From the NCBI RefSeq assembly GCF_003072625.1, contig NZ_CP027805.1, forward strand, positions 593,501 to 657,500: DNA of 64,000 nucleotides, in the 5' to 3' direction. This document shows, one piece after another, positions 1 to 9,385 of this stretch (its first letter is position 1; every line of letters begins with the position of its first letter). A program made the position numbers and the translations under genes. The notes beneath the pieces were generated by a model. That model saw only the letters and a program-made list of their open reading frames with translations. It had not been told where the DNA came from and did no database searches. The stretch comes from Limosilactobacillus reuteri (lineage in GTDB: Bacteria > Bacillota > Bacilli > Lactobacillales > Lactobacillaceae).

Positions 1-1
1 T

Positions 2-343
2 GATAATCGTGACTATATTGAACGTTTCTGTCATCCAGAAAACTTAACTATTGGTAAGGGTGTTGAAGCTCCTAAGCTTGCGATGAGCGGAATTTTAACA
101 GGAGCAGAAGTTTACATTCCAATGGCTGAATTGGTTGATCTTGATGAAGAACGAGATCGAATGGAAAAAGAAATTGCTAAACTTGAAAAAGAAGTAGAAC
201 GTTCACAAAAGAAGCTTGGCAATGAAAAGTTTGTTAATAACGCGCCGGAAAAAGTTGTTGAAGCTGAACGGCAAAAGGCAACGGAATGGCAACAAAAATT
301 AGCAGCGGCCAAGGAACGCCTTCAATCACTCCAACAAGCTTAG
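2..343 (+). CDS. valS: Valine--tRNA ligase, C-terminal part (5' truncated by the window)
   Basis: The frame is open from base 2 to a TAG at 341-343 and gives the last 113 residues of a protein whose start lies left of the window. The visible part has the motif ENLTIGKG, then a Glu/Lys-rich helix (about residues 38-110) that reads as a coiled coil. This is the C-terminal tRNA-binding arm typical of ValRS, which charges tRNA-Val in the cytoplasm. The catalytic and editing domains are outside the window, so the assignment rests on the tail alone. A Rho-independent terminator follows about 130 bases downstream. Confidence 0.85.
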   Translation, partial: DNRDYIERFCHPENLTIGKGVEAPKLAMSGILTGAEVYIPMAELVDLDEERDRMEKEIAKLEKEVERSQKKLGNEKFVNNAPEKVVEAERQKATEWQQKLAAAKERLQSLQQA

Positions 344-473
344 TGTCAATTTATAGTAGGATAATTAACATTTTTGCTGTAAAATGAAAATTATATCATT
401 TTATTAAATAGGTTAGACTACTGTGAGAATGCTATTGGCTATAATATTTATAAATATAGTTTTAAATTAGATT

Positions 474-506
474 AAAAAGGAATTGGCAATTGCTGATTCC
501 TTTTTT
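474..506 (+). terminator. Rho-independent terminator after valS
   Basis: AAAAAGGAAT and ATTCCTTTTTT form a stem around a short TGGCAATTGCTG loop, ending in six T. It closes the valS transcript. The rest of the 344-725 gap holds the cyd promoter region and no gene that I can support. Confidence 0.8.
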
Positions 507-625
507 AGTTAATATGAAAAAGCAATCATGTATCTTCTAAAACTATTTATCTATTGATAATGGATAAAAAGCCAATAATTAAGCGCTTTATTTAGAGATT
601 ATTTCACATATTTGCCATTTATTTA

Positions 626-651
626 TTGTAATTATTTATCACAAGTATTAT
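626..651 (+). promoter_or_regulatory. Candidate cyd promoter -10 with an overlapping Rex/Fnr-like inverted repeat
   Basis: The imperfect palindrome TTGTAATTATTTATCACAA (626-644, arms TTGTAAT and ATCACAA with a 5-base centre) sits immediately upstream of a TATTAT -10 (646-651). Redox regulators of the Rex type bind TTGTGAA-N4-TTCACAA, and cyd operons are known Rex targets in several Firmicutes. The 5-base centre differs from the usual 4, so the regulator is an inference. A repressor bound here would block the promoter. Confidence 0.4.
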
Positions 652-725
652 GATTAATTGTGGAGAAACAGGAAGCGATTTCAACTATTCTTTTTATTGA
701 TGTACTTCGGAGGGAGGTATTTATA

Positions 726-2144
726 ATGACTATTCTTAGTCTGGCACGTTTCCAATTTGCCATGACGACGGTTTACCACTTCTTCTTTGTTCCGTTTTCG
801 ATTGGAACAGCTTTTATCGTCGCCATTATGGAAAGTATGTACGTCTCAACTAAAGACGAAACATACAAAAAAATGGCAAAATTTTGGGGAAATATTTTCT
901 TACTTAGTTTTGCGGTCGGTGTTGTTACAGGTTTGATTCAGGAATTCCAATTTGGGATGAACTGGTCGGATTACTCACGGTTTATGGGTGATATCTTTGG
1001 TGCTCCATTAGCCCTCGAAGCTTTGCTATCATTCTTTATTGAATCAACATTTATTGGCTTATGGATATTTACCTGGAAAAAGGTTAAGCCAGGGTTACAC
1101 CTTTTCTTTATTTGGATGACGAGTTTTGGTTCATTAACATCTGCTTTATGGATTTTAACTGCCAACTCATTCATGCAACACCCAGTTGGTTATGAAATCA
1201 AGGGTGGCCGTGCAGTAATGGTTAATTTTGGTGCATTGCTTAAAAACCCTCAATTATGGTATGAATTTGGGCATGTTATCCTTAATGCTATCATGATGGG
1301 TGGTATTATTATTGCTGGTTTAACAGCATTCCAACTTCTCAAGAACCAAAAACTTTCTGAAGCTAATAAGAAGTTTTACAAGAAGTCAATGCGTTTAGGA
1401 CTTTTAATTTCATTGATTTTCTCTATTGGTGGAATTGCGTTAGGGGATGCCCAGATGCAATACTTAATCAAAGAACAACCAATGAAATTTGCAGCTACTG
1501 AAGACGTCTTCACGACTACTGGTAAGCATGCGCCGTGGACAATTGTTGGTATTGCCGACATGAAAGACCATGAAGTAAAAGGCAATATCGATATTCCCTA
1601 TGCCCTAAGTATTTTGTCATACCACAAAACTACTGGTGCGGTTACCGGGATGAATGAGCTCAATGCCCAATATAAGAAAAAGTACGGCAAGAATCTTGAT
1701 TACTACCCACCGGTAAATACATTATTCTATAGTTTCCGGATTATGTGTGCAGTTGGTGCTTGGATTTTCTTAGTTTCATTAGTTGGCCTAATTATGACCA
1801 GGGAAAAGAGTAAGAAACCACTTGCACAACGACGCTGGGCACTTTGGTGTATTGCAATTACCACTTTCTTACCATTTATCGGTAATACTGCTGGTTGGTT
1901 TGTAACAGAATTTGGTCGTATTCCATGGACAGTTTATGGCTTGTTTACAATTGCTGAAAGTGTATCGCCAAACGTTTCAGTTGGATCATTATTAACATCA
2001 AATATTGTTTACTTTGTATTATTTACAACTCTTGCAATTACATTAATTTGGTTAATCGTTCTTGAGTTACGTAAGGATCCATCGGAAGCAATTGAACCTA
2101 AATTCAAGAAGGTTCTGGACCCATTTGACAAGGAGGCGTTCTAG
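726..2144 (+). CDS. cydA: Cytochrome bd ubiquinol/menaquinol oxidase subunit I
   Basis: The 472-residue membrane protein begins MTILSLARFQFAMTTVYHFF, the CydA N-terminus. The early His in VYHFF is the expected haem b595 ligand, and the later His and Met needed for b558 lie in the membrane segments. It is the haem-bearing, quinol-oxidising subunit of the bd oxidase that reduces O2 to water. In lactic acid bacteria it works only when haem and often menaquinone are supplied. I chose ATG 726 over the upstream in-frame TTG because a perfect GGAGGGAGGT (709-718) stands 7 bases before it. It is the first gene of cydA-cydB-cydD-cydC, with cydB starting at the next base after the stop. Confidence 0.95.
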   Translation: MTILSLARFQFAMTTVYHFFFVPFSIGTAFIVAIMESMYVSTKDETYKKMAKFWGNIFLLSFAVGVVTGLIQEFQFGMNWSDYSRFMGDIFGAPLALEALLSFFIESTFIGLWIFTWKKVKPGLHLFFIWMTSFGSLTSALWILTANSFMQHPVGYEIKGGRAVMVNFGALLKNPQLWYEFGHVILNAIMMGGIIIAGLTAFQLLKNQKLSEANKKFYKKSMRLGLLISLIFSIGGIALGDAQMQYLIKEQPMKFAATEDVFTTTGKHAPWTIVGIADMKDHEVKGNIDIPYALSILSYHKTTGAVTGMNELNAQYKKKYGKNLDYYPPVNTLFYSFRIMCAVGAWIFLVSLVGLIMTREKSKKPLAQRRWALWCIAITTFLPFIGNTAGWFVTEFGRIPWTVYGLFTIAESVSPNVSVGSLLTSNIVYFVLFTTLAITLIWLIVLELRKDPSEAIEPKFKKVLDPFDKEAF

Positions 2145-3161
2145 ATGAGTTTTCTTCAATTATTATGGTTTGTATTGATTGGAGTGCTTTTTGCCGGCTT
2201 CTTCTTCCTAGATGGATTTGATTATGGGGTAGGAATGGCGGTCAAAACACTTGCTCATAATGAATCAGAGCGTGATCAACTTGTGCGGACAATTGGACCG
2301 GTTTGGGATGCAAATGAAGTGTGGTTAATCACTGCTGGTGGTGCAATGTTTGCCTCTTTTCCATACTGGTACGCTAGTCTTTTCAGTGGATATTACTTAA
2401 TCTTAATGATTATTTTAGCTGGTTTAATTATTCGTGGTGTTTCTTTTGAATTCCGTAAAAATAGTCCAATGCCACAAAAGCGGATTTGGGATTGGGCATT
2501 AGCAATTGGTAGTGCCATCGTTCCATTTTTCCTCGGGATTATGTTTGTTAGCATGATTCATGGAATGCCAATTGATGCTAACGGTAATTTCCACGCAGGA
2601 TTCTTTGACTATTTCAACTGGCTTTCAGTTGTTGGTGGAATTGCCTTATTGCTATTAACCTACTTACATGGAATTAATTATATTGCTTTAAAGACGACTG
2701 GTCCGGTTCAAGAACGAGCCCGGAACTACGCTGGATTTTTGTACTGGATTCTTTATGCTGGCGAAGTTGTCTTTGCATTACTATTAATCTTTATGACTGA
2801 CTTTATGGCTGTTCACCCAGTTGGCACAATCATCATGCTTTTATTGATTGTTGGCTTCTCAGTTTTGGCTCAAGCGGAAACCTTTGCTGGTCATGAACTG
2901 GTTGCATTTATTTCAAGTGGGTTAACCTTAGTATCATTGGTTGTATTGATCTTTATTGGTCTCTTCCCACGGGTACTAATTAGTAGCATTAGTCCGAAGT
3001 ACAGCATTCTTATTCAAAATGCTTCCTCAACAGAATATACGTTGACAGTGATGACAATTGCTACTTGCTGTCTTTTACCATTTGTTTTGGCATATACAAT
3101 CTGGGCTTACTGGATTTTCCGTAAACGGATTGCAATGCCGGCTATTCCGGAGGTTAAATAA
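2145..3161 (+). CDS. cydB: Cytochrome bd oxidase subunit II
   Basis: The 338-residue polytopic membrane protein begins MSFLQLLWFVLIGVLFAGFF and carries FLDGFDYGVGM and GPVWDANEVWL near the N-terminus, both hallmarks of CydB. Length and hydrophobicity match the family, with about eight membrane segments. It pairs with CydA in the oxidase and stabilises the haem d/b595 site. The start codon abuts the cydA stop and the ribosome site AAGGAGG lies inside the end of cydA, so the two are translationally coupled. The cydD half-transporter starts 5 bases after its stop. Confidence 0.95.
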   Translation: MSFLQLLWFVLIGVLFAGFFFLDGFDYGVGMAVKTLAHNESERDQLVRTIGPVWDANEVWLITAGGAMFASFPYWYASLFSGYYLILMIILAGLIIRGVSFEFRKNSPMPQKRIWDWALAIGSAIVPFFLGIMFVSMIHGMPIDANGNFHAGFFDYFNWLSVVGGIALLLLTYLHGINYIALKTTGPVQERARNYAGFLYWILYAGEVVFALLLIFMTDFMAVHPVGTIIMLLLIVGFSVLAQAETFAGHELVAFISSGLTLVSLVVLIFIGLFPRVLISSISPKYSILIQNASSTEYTLTVMTIATCCLLPFVLAYTIWAYWIFRKRIAMPAIPEVK

Positions 3162-3166
3162 AATTT

Positions 3167-4897
3167 ATGATTGATCGACTACTCTTCAAAATCGAGGGGA
3201 GCAGACATATCATGATTAAGCTTGTGGGGCTTTATGTCCTGCAAGCTTTTCTTATCCTTGGTCAGGGATTGAGTTTGGCTGCTTTACTAACAGGTTTATG
3301 GCAAGGACATTCGCTCCTAAGTCAAATATATGGCTTAAGTGGATTTATTGTTTGCTACCTCTTACGCCATGGGCTAACCGAAATCGGTAATAATTGGCTT
3401 GATAAGTATTCAGCTGGTGCTACGCAAAATTTTCGTCAGCAATTATTAAAAAAAGTCTTTGCACTTGGACCAGTAATTGTTCAGCGAGAGGGAACCGGTA
3501 ATATGGTTACTTTGGCTCTTGATGGCATTAAAGAAGTTGAAAATTATATTCGACTTATTTATAGCAAGGTGATCAGCATGATGATTATTCCAGTCATTAT
3601 TTTGGTTATCTGTTTCTGGCTTGATTGGATTTCTGGCATTGTTATGCTGTTAGTTTATCCTTTGATTGTTTTATTTATGATTATTTTAGGTTATGCGGCG
3701 AAGGCCAAAGCTGATCGCCAATTTGCAGCTTTTCAAATACTGTCCAATCATTTTATTGATTCCTTGCGGGGAATTGATACATTGAAGTACTTTGGTCTTA
3801 GCAAGAAGTATTCGCAAAGTATTTATCGGTCAAGTGAACGTTTTCGAAAATCAACAATGAGCGTGATTAAAGTAGCGATGTTATCAACGTTTGCTCTTGA
3901 TTTTTTTACAACATTAGCTATTGCAATCTTAGCGGTCTTCCTTGGATTGCGGTTAATTAATAGTCACTTATTGTTATTCCCAGCATTAGCAATTCTGATC
4001 TTGGCACCTGAGTATTTTTTGCCGATTAGGAACTTTGCAAGTGATTATCATGCAACATTGAATGGTAAAAATTCATTTCATGCTGTTCGGCGAATTCTTG
4101 AGATGCCATTACCAAAGAGGCCAACTGTTGAATTACACCAGTGGACAGGAGTAGATGAGTTAAGTCTTGAGAATGTTGAGTTTATGTATCCTCAAAATGG
4201 CAGTGAATTAACAAACCTTGATTTAACAGTTAAGGGAAATCAAAAAATTGGCATTATTGGGATGAGTGGAGCCGGAAAGACAACTTTAATTAATCTTTTA
4301 AGTGGCTTTTTGGCGCCAACAAGTGGTCAAATTACCATTCAAGGAAAAAAAGTAACGACTTTGGATATCTATGACTGGCAAAAACAGATTCTCTACATTC
4401 CACAGACTCCTTATATTTTTGCAGATACGTTAAAAAATAATATTGCCTTTTATACTCCAAATGTCAGTGAAGATAAAATAAAAGAAGCAATTCATGTTGT
4501 CGGCTTAGATAGTCTTGTTGCTGAATTACCACAAGGATTAGGGACAATGATTGGCAGCGGCCACCGAGCATTAAGTGGTGGTCAGGCACAGCGAATTGCC
4601 TTAGCTCGAGCATTCCTTGATCCAGAACGCCGGGTAATGATTTTTGATGAGCCGACCGCCCACCTCGATATTGAGACCGAACTAGAGTTGAAAAAAAGAA
4701 TGCTTCCTTTAATGGAAAATAGGTTAGTCTTTTTTGCTACCCACCGTTTGCATTGGATGAAGCAGATGGACTACATTTTGGTATTGAAGAATGGCAAGTT
4801 AATTGAACAAGGAACATATCAGCAATTGCTTGATGAACATGGTTACTTTACAGAACTGATGGACCAAACACGAGGAAAGGAGATAACCCATGAATAA
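3167..4897 (+). CDS. cydD: Thiol reductant ABC exporter, first half-transporter (CydD type)
   Basis: The 576-residue protein has an N-terminal six-helix ABC exporter membrane domain (about residues 15-310). An ATPase domain follows with Walker A GMSGAGKTT near 365, the signature LSGGQAQRIALARA near 468, Walker B MIFDEPTAHLD, and the H-loop THRLHWM. CydDC exports cysteine or glutathione and is required to assemble cytochrome bd. The pair is called CydC then CydD in Bacillus-style naming and CydD then CydC in E. coli-style naming; I use the latter by gene order. The end overlaps the next gene by 8 bases, which fits formation of a heterodimer. Confidence 0.9.
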   Translation: MIDRLLFKIEGSRHIMIKLVGLYVLQAFLILGQGLSLAALLTGLWQGHSLLSQIYGLSGFIVCYLLRHGLTEIGNNWLDKYSAGATQNFRQQLLKKVFALGPVIVQREGTGNMVTLALDGIKEVENYIRLIYSKVISMMIIPVIILVICFWLDWISGIVMLLVYPLIVLFMIILGYAAKAKADRQFAAFQILSNHFIDSLRGIDTLKYFGLSKKYSQSIYRSSERFRKSTMSVIKVAMLSTFALDFFTTLAIAILAVFLGLRLINSHLLLFPALAILILAPEYFLPIRNFASDYHATLNGKNSFHAVRRILEMPLPKRPTVELHQWTGVDELSLENVEFMYPQNGSELTNLDLTVKGNQKIGIIGMSGAGKTTLINLLSGFLAPTSGQITIQGKKVTTLDIYDWQKQILYIPQTPYIFADTLKNNIAFYTPNVSEDKIKEAIHVVGLDSLVAELPQGLGTMIGSGHRALSGGQAQRIALARAFLDPERRVMIFDEPTAHLDIETELELKKRMLPLMENRLVFFATHRLHWMKQMDYILVLKNGKLIEQGTYQQLLDEHGYFTELMDQTRGKEITHE

Positions 4898-6635
4898 GAT
4901 TCCTTTACTTAAAGCAATGAAACATGATCGGTGGGTGAAACCCTTCCTGAAGCGTTACAAGTGGACCTTGGTATTAGCAATTACCCTTGGGATTGTTACC
5001 TTTATTTGTGCTAGTGGATTGATGTTCACCGCGGGCTACTTAATCAGTAAGTCCGCAACGATGCCTTTTAATATTTTGTTAGTATATGTTCCCATCGTTC
5101 TTACTCGTGCCTTTGGGATTTTTAGACCGGTGACTAATTATTTTGAACGATTGGTTAGTCATAATTGGGTTCTTAAAATGACTTCTGCATTTCGTAAAAA
5201 GCTTTATGATTCGTTAGAGCAGGATGCCGTTTTCTTTAATAGTAAGTATCGAATTGGAGACATTCTTGGGTTACTTTCAGAGGACGTTGCCCACATTCAA
5301 AATTTGTATTTACGAACGATTTTTCCGATGCTAGTTGCATTTGGGCTTTATGCCATTATCGTTATTGGAATGGGGGTAATCTCTCCGCTTATGGGACTTT
5401 TAATGTTAGTTCTATTCGGCTTAATCATCATTGCTGTTCCCGTGTGGTCAGTGCTTGTTAATGGTGCGCGCCAGCAACTAGAAAAGCAATATACCAATAC
5501 CTTGTATGCTGATCTTACTGATAATATCATGGGGATTACAGACTGGGTATTTGCGGGGCGCAGTGCGGATTACTTGCAGCACTATGATAAAAGCGAGAAA
5601 AACGTATTAGCATCTCAAAAAGCGATGAAACGTTTTGAACATTGGCGTGATTTTATCCTTCAGGTAATGATTTTATTAGTGGTTGTTAGTCTTATTATAT
5701 GGGGAGCAGCGCGTTTTGGCGGTCATTGGGGAGGCAGTGCAAATTGGATTGCGGCCTTTGTCCTTTGTGTCTTTCCCCTTGATGAAGTGTTGTCTAGCTT
5801 GCCAGCAGCCGCTCAAGAAACTAATGTATATACGGATTCATTAAAGCGATTGAATGAATTGCCGCAACCGCCAGCTCCTTCTAAGACTAATATTGATATT
5901 GCTGCTCCTTATCATCTTAAAATTACGGATGTTTATTATCGCTATCCCAAAACGGAGAAGATGATCTTGCAGGGAATTAACCTTAATGTGAATCCAGGTA
6001 AAAAGCTTGCCATTCTTGGTCGTAGTGGGGCTGGAAAGAGTACGTTAGCTAGTTTGATTCGGGGAGACCGGAAGCCTACTTCGGGCACTGTTACTCTTAA
6101 TAATGTGCCAACGGATGAATTTGGTGATGAGATTTCGAATTATATTGGAATCGTTCACCAATCACCATATCTATTTCATACCACAATTTTAAATAATATT
6201 CGTTTGGGAAACGAGAATGCGACAGAGGATCAAGTATGGGATGTTCTTGAACGCGTTGGGTTGGCCGCTATGATTAGACGACTGCCAAAAGGACTTCATA
6301 CGATGGTTGATGAGGCAGGGTTACGATTTTCTGGCGGAGAGCGTCACCGGTTGTCTCTTGCACGGATTTTGCTCAAGGATGCACCCATTCTCCTTTTAGA
6401 CGAACCAACTGTCGGATTAGACCCGGTAACAGAAGAAAAGGTAATTGAGACATTTATGAAGCAGCTACAAGGAAAAACTTTGATTTGGATTACTCACCAT
6501 TTACAAGGAATAGAAATGATGGATCAAGTTGTTTTTATTGAAAATGGTAAAATTACAATGCAAGGTAGCCCGGTAGAATTACAAAAAACAAACGAACATT
6601 ACCGGGCGTTAAAAATGGCAGATGAGGGTATCTAG
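4890..6635 (+). CDS. cydC: Thiol reductant ABC exporter, second half-transporter (CydC type)
   Basis: The 581-residue ABC exporter half has membrane helices in the first 300 residues. The ATPase domain has Walker A GRSGAGKST near residue 377, the signature FSGGERHRLSLARI near 480, and LLLDEPTVGLD. It should heterodimerise with the preceding protein to move thiols across the membrane during cytochrome bd maturation. The ATG overlaps the end of cydD by 8 bases, with GGAGATAACC just before it. It is the last gene of the cyd operon. The next gene, ndh, has its own extended -10 54 bases on. Confidence 0.9.
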   Translation: MNKIPLLKAMKHDRWVKPFLKRYKWTLVLAITLGIVTFICASGLMFTAGYLISKSATMPFNILLVYVPIVLTRAFGIFRPVTNYFERLVSHNWVLKMTSAFRKKLYDSLEQDAVFFNSKYRIGDILGLLSEDVAHIQNLYLRTIFPMLVAFGLYAIIVIGMGVISPLMGLLMLVLFGLIIIAVPVWSVLVNGARQQLEKQYTNTLYADLTDNIMGITDWVFAGRSADYLQHYDKSEKNVLASQKAMKRFEHWRDFILQVMILLVVVSLIIWGAARFGGHWGGSANWIAAFVLCVFPLDEVLSSLPAAAQETNVYTDSLKRLNELPQPPAPSKTNIDIAAPYHLKITDVYYRYPKTEKMILQGINLNVNPGKKLAILGRSGAGKSTLASLIRGDRKPTSGTVTLNNVPTDEFGDEISNYIGIVHQSPYLFHTTILNNIRLGNENATEDQVWDVLERVGLAAMIRRLPKGLHTMVDEAGLRFSGGERHRLSLARILLKDAPILLLDEPTVGLDPVTEEKVIETFMKQLQGKTLIWITHHLQGIEMMDQVVFIENGKITMQGSPVELQKTNEHYRALKMADEGI

Positions 6636-6647
6636 ATAGTTTAGAAA

Positions 6648-6656
6648 TGTTATAAT
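6648..6656 (+). promoter_or_regulatory. Extended -10 promoter for ndh
   Basis: TGTTATAAT is a TGn-extended consensus -10 (TATAAT at 6651-6656) ending 32 bases before the ndh start. There is no good -35, as is common for extended -10 promoters. Confidence 0.5.
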
Positions 6657-6688
6657 AAATAGGACTATTGATGAAGGGATGAATAGTA

Positions 6689-7903
6689 ATGAAAGAAGTT
6701 GTTGTACTTGGAGCTGGTTACGCTGGCTTAAAGACGGTCGTATTATTACAAAAAAAGCTGAAAACTAATGTTCATATTACATTAGTTGATCGTAATAATT
6801 ATCATTATGAAGCTACTGATTTACACGAAGCTGCTGCGGGAACGCAAAGTGCCTCAAGGATCACTTATCCAATTAGTGATGTTATTAATCCACAAATTAC
6901 TACCTTTATTCAAGATGAAGTTGTAAAGATCGATCCTGATAAAAAGACGGTTAAACTTGCTGGTGATGAAGAACTACTGCACTATGATTATTGTGTATTA
7001 GGGCTTGGTTTTGTTTCAGAAACCTTTGGAATTTCTGGTGCTGAAGAAAATGCATTACCAATGACTAATGTTAAAGAAGCTTTAGCAATTTATGACCATA
7101 TCATTGCCAAAATGAAAGATTATCGTACCACGCACAATCCTGATGATCTTCAAATTGTTATTTGTGGTGGTGGATTTACTGGAATTGAATTAGCAGGGGC
7201 GCTTGTTGACGCTCGAGCAAGTTATGCCAAAATCGCTGGAGTTTCACCAGATGAAATTAAAATTACGTTGATTGAAGCTTCAACAAGATTACTTCCAATG
7301 TTTAGTGAAAAACTTGCCGAATATGGGGTGAACCTTGTTAAGAGCCTTAATGTCCAACTACTTGATGGTTCACGAATTAGCAAGATTGAACCGGGCAAGG
7401 TCATCTACAAACATGGCGATGATAATGAAGAGTCCCTTACTGCTGGTACAATTATCTGGACAACTGGAGTAAGTGGTAATCCATTGATGGAAGAATGCGG
7501 TTTTGATGCTAAGCGTGGTCGGGTAATCGTTACTGACCACTTAACAGATCCTAAGCACGATGATATTTACATCATTGGGGATGTTGCTGCTGTAATGCCA
7601 CCGGATGGTAAACGCCCATATCCAACTACTGCACAAATTGCCCTAGCAATGGCTGATTACACGGCGGAAGATATTGTTAGCCGTATTAAGACTGGCAAGC
7701 ATGAAGCTAAGCCATTTACTTACAAGTCATTAGGAACAGTTGCTTCCGTTGGTAATACACGGGCATTTGGTGAAGCAATGGGGCACGAATTACGTGGATA
7801 TCCTGCTTCAGCAATGAAGAAAATTATTGCGGACCGTTCCTTGTTAGAAACAGGTGGTTTGAAAGAGCTATTTGCTAAAGGACGCTTTGACTTATATCAC
7901 TAG
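6689..7903 (+). CDS. ndh: Type II NADH dehydrogenase (NADH:quinone oxidoreductase)
   Basis: The 404-residue flavoprotein has the FAD dinucleotide fold GAGYAGL at residues 8-14, a second NADH-binding GGGFTGIELAG near 157, and YIIGDVAAV near 295, where the FAD is held. The C-terminus has the amphipathic membrane-attachment character of NDH-2. It passes electrons from NADH to membrane quinone without pumping protons. Its place right after the cyd operon suggests that the two form a short chain from NADH through quinone to cytochrome bd. GGGATG upstream is a modest ribosome site for ATG 6689. Confidence 0.92.
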   Translation: MKEVVVLGAGYAGLKTVVLLQKKLKTNVHITLVDRNNYHYEATDLHEAAAGTQSASRITYPISDVINPQITTFIQDEVVKIDPDKKTVKLAGDEELLHYDYCVLGLGFVSETFGISGAEENALPMTNVKEALAIYDHIIAKMKDYRTTHNPDDLQIVICGGGFTGIELAGALVDARASYAKIAGVSPDEIKITLIEASTRLLPMFSEKLAEYGVNLVKSLNVQLLDGSRISKIEPGKVIYKHGDDNEESLTAGTIIWTTGVSGNPLMEECGFDAKRGRVIVTDHLTDPKHDDIYIIGDVAAVMPPDGKRPYPTTAQIALAMADYTAEDIVSRIKTGKHEAKPFTYKSLGTVASVGNTRAFGEAMGHELRGYPASAMKKIIADRSLLETGGLKELFAKGRFDLYH

Positions 7904-7912
7904 AAAATGAAT

Positions 7913-7955
7913 GAGGCTGAGAAAAAACTTTTGTTTTTTCAACGGCCTCGTTTTT
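7913..7955 (+). terminator. Rho-independent terminator after ndh
   Basis: GAGGC pairs with GCCTC, with AAAAAA/TTTTTT pairing inside, and a GTTTTT tail follows. The same style of stem (GAGGCTGAG plus A-run) recurs near 19852, 24195 and 42362. Confidence 0.8.
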
Positions 7956-8005
7956 ATACTTATATGCTAAAAAGGTATGGCGATAATAAATAAAGGGTGA
8001 AATAA

Positions 8006-9319
8006 ATGATTAAAACTTATGATGAAGCATTATCTTTTATTCATGGACGAACACAATTCAAGAAAATTCCAACACTCACACGGATGAAACGATTCTTGGC
8101 AGAATTAGGGAACCCACAAGAAGGACTTAAATACATTCACGTTACAGGAACTAATGGCAAAGGATCAACTGTTGCAATGATGAGGTCTGCTTTACTGGAA
8201 AGTGGCCTGACTGTTGGAAGTTTTACATCGCCTTTTATTACGCGGTTTAATGAACGGATTGAGTACAATGGAATCCCAATTAGCGATGCTGACCTTTTAA
8301 GATTAGTTCAAAAAATTGCTTCAGTTGTCAAAAAACTTGATAATACATTGGAAACAGGCGGACCAACTGAATTTGAAATTGATACAGCATTAATGTTTTG
8401 CTACATGGCTGAAAAGAAGCCTGATGTTGTATTGCTTGAAGTAGGGATTGGGGGGCTATATGATTCTACCAATGTAATTACGCCAGTTGTTAGCGTGATT
8501 ACGACAGTTGGCTGGGATCATATGAAGTATTTAGGTGATACTTTGGCTAAGATTGCGGCCCAAAAAGCGGGAATAATCAAAAAGGGCGTCCCGGTTGTTT
8601 TAGGTGACCTTCCAACTGAAGCGCGCGAAACTATTCTCGCAGATGCAAAGGAGAAAAATTCCCCGGTTTTTGAATTAAAAAAAGACTTTACTGTTCACAA
8701 GCTTAATGGTCATCAGTTCCACGCGAAAATTCGGTATCAAGGAAAAAATCTAAAAAAAATAGAAACAATTCTTGGCTTGCCGGGCGACTATCAGATAGAA
8801 AACGCAGCAGTTGCTTTGATGGCTGTTGAACTTTTTATGGAGAAGCATGAACTGGCAATTGATCGTCGTGCTTTGATCGCGGGATTAGAAAATGCTGCTT
8901 GGCCGGGGCGATTAGAAGAAATAAATACTACTCCCTTGGTCTTATTAGATGGCGCTCATAATCTTCCTGGTGTCCAGGCCCTTGTTCATACTATTAAGAA
9001 TGATTTTGCCGATCGGGAAGTTTACCTCTTGGTGGCGATTCTGGCTGATAAGCAATATGAATTAATGCTTGGTGAATTAGCAAGTTTAGGAAATATTCAC
9101 TTAACCGTTACGCACTTTGCTGGTCCCGGTCCTAAACGACCAAGCGCAGACTTAGCAAAAGCAGTTGCTGATATTCCAACTAAATATCCCATCCAGATTA
9201 TTAACGACTGGCGATTAGGGATCGGGCAGGTGGCAAGTCAAATGAGTGCGGAGGATGTAATGATTATTACTGGTTCTCTTTATTTTGTTTCAGATGTTCG
9301 TAAATTCTTTTTAAATTAA
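8006..9319 (+). CDS. folC: Bifunctional folylpolyglutamate / dihydrofolate synthase
   Basis: The 437-residue Mur-ligase-type protein has the ATP loop HVTGTNGKGSTVAMM near residue 45, SPFITRFNERI after it (folate site), and EVGIGGLYDSTNVI near 150. The C-terminal LLDGAHNLPG is the FolC signature. It adds glutamates to tetrahydrofolate, and in bacteria it often also makes dihydrofolate. The start ATG is preceded by AAGGGTG. It stands alone between the ndh terminator and radC. In lactobacilli folC usually follows valS. Here the cyd-ndh block lies between them, which suggests that block was inserted or retained at this point. Confidence 0.93.
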   Translation: MIKTYDEALSFIHGRTQFKKIPTLTRMKRFLAELGNPQEGLKYIHVTGTNGKGSTVAMMRSALLESGLTVGSFTSPFITRFNERIEYNGIPISDADLLRLVQKIASVVKKLDNTLETGGPTEFEIDTALMFCYMAEKKPDVVLLEVGIGGLYDSTNVITPVVSVITTVGWDHMKYLGDTLAKIAAQKAGIIKKGVPVVLGDLPTEARETILADAKEKNSPVFELKKDFTVHKLNGHQFHAKIRYQGKNLKKIETILGLPGDYQIENAAVALMAVELFMEKHELAIDRRALIAGLENAAWPGRLEEINTTPLVLLDGAHNLPGVQALVHTIKNDFADREVYLLVAILADKQYELMLGELASLGNIHLTVTHFAGPGPKRPSADLAKAVADIPTKYPIQIINDWRLGIGQVASQMSAEDVMIITGSLYFVSDVRKFFLN

Positions 9320-9321
9320 AA

Positions 9322-9359
9322 AGTGTAAAAGCACAAATTTTCCGTATTTAAATATATAG
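9322..9359 (+). promoter_or_regulatory. Putative competence-sigma promoter upstream of radC
   Basis: AGTG at 9322, then 20 bases from its A to CCGTATTTAAATATATAG at 9342. The same two blocks at the same spacing occur upstream of comGA (52412) and cinA (19921). The CCG lies 44 bases before the radC ATG. No sigma-A -35/-10 pair fits here. The function is inferred from the shared pattern and from radC being a late competence gene in streptococci. Confidence 0.6.
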
Positions 9360-9385
9360 AGTGTAAAAAGGAGAATTATTTATTT

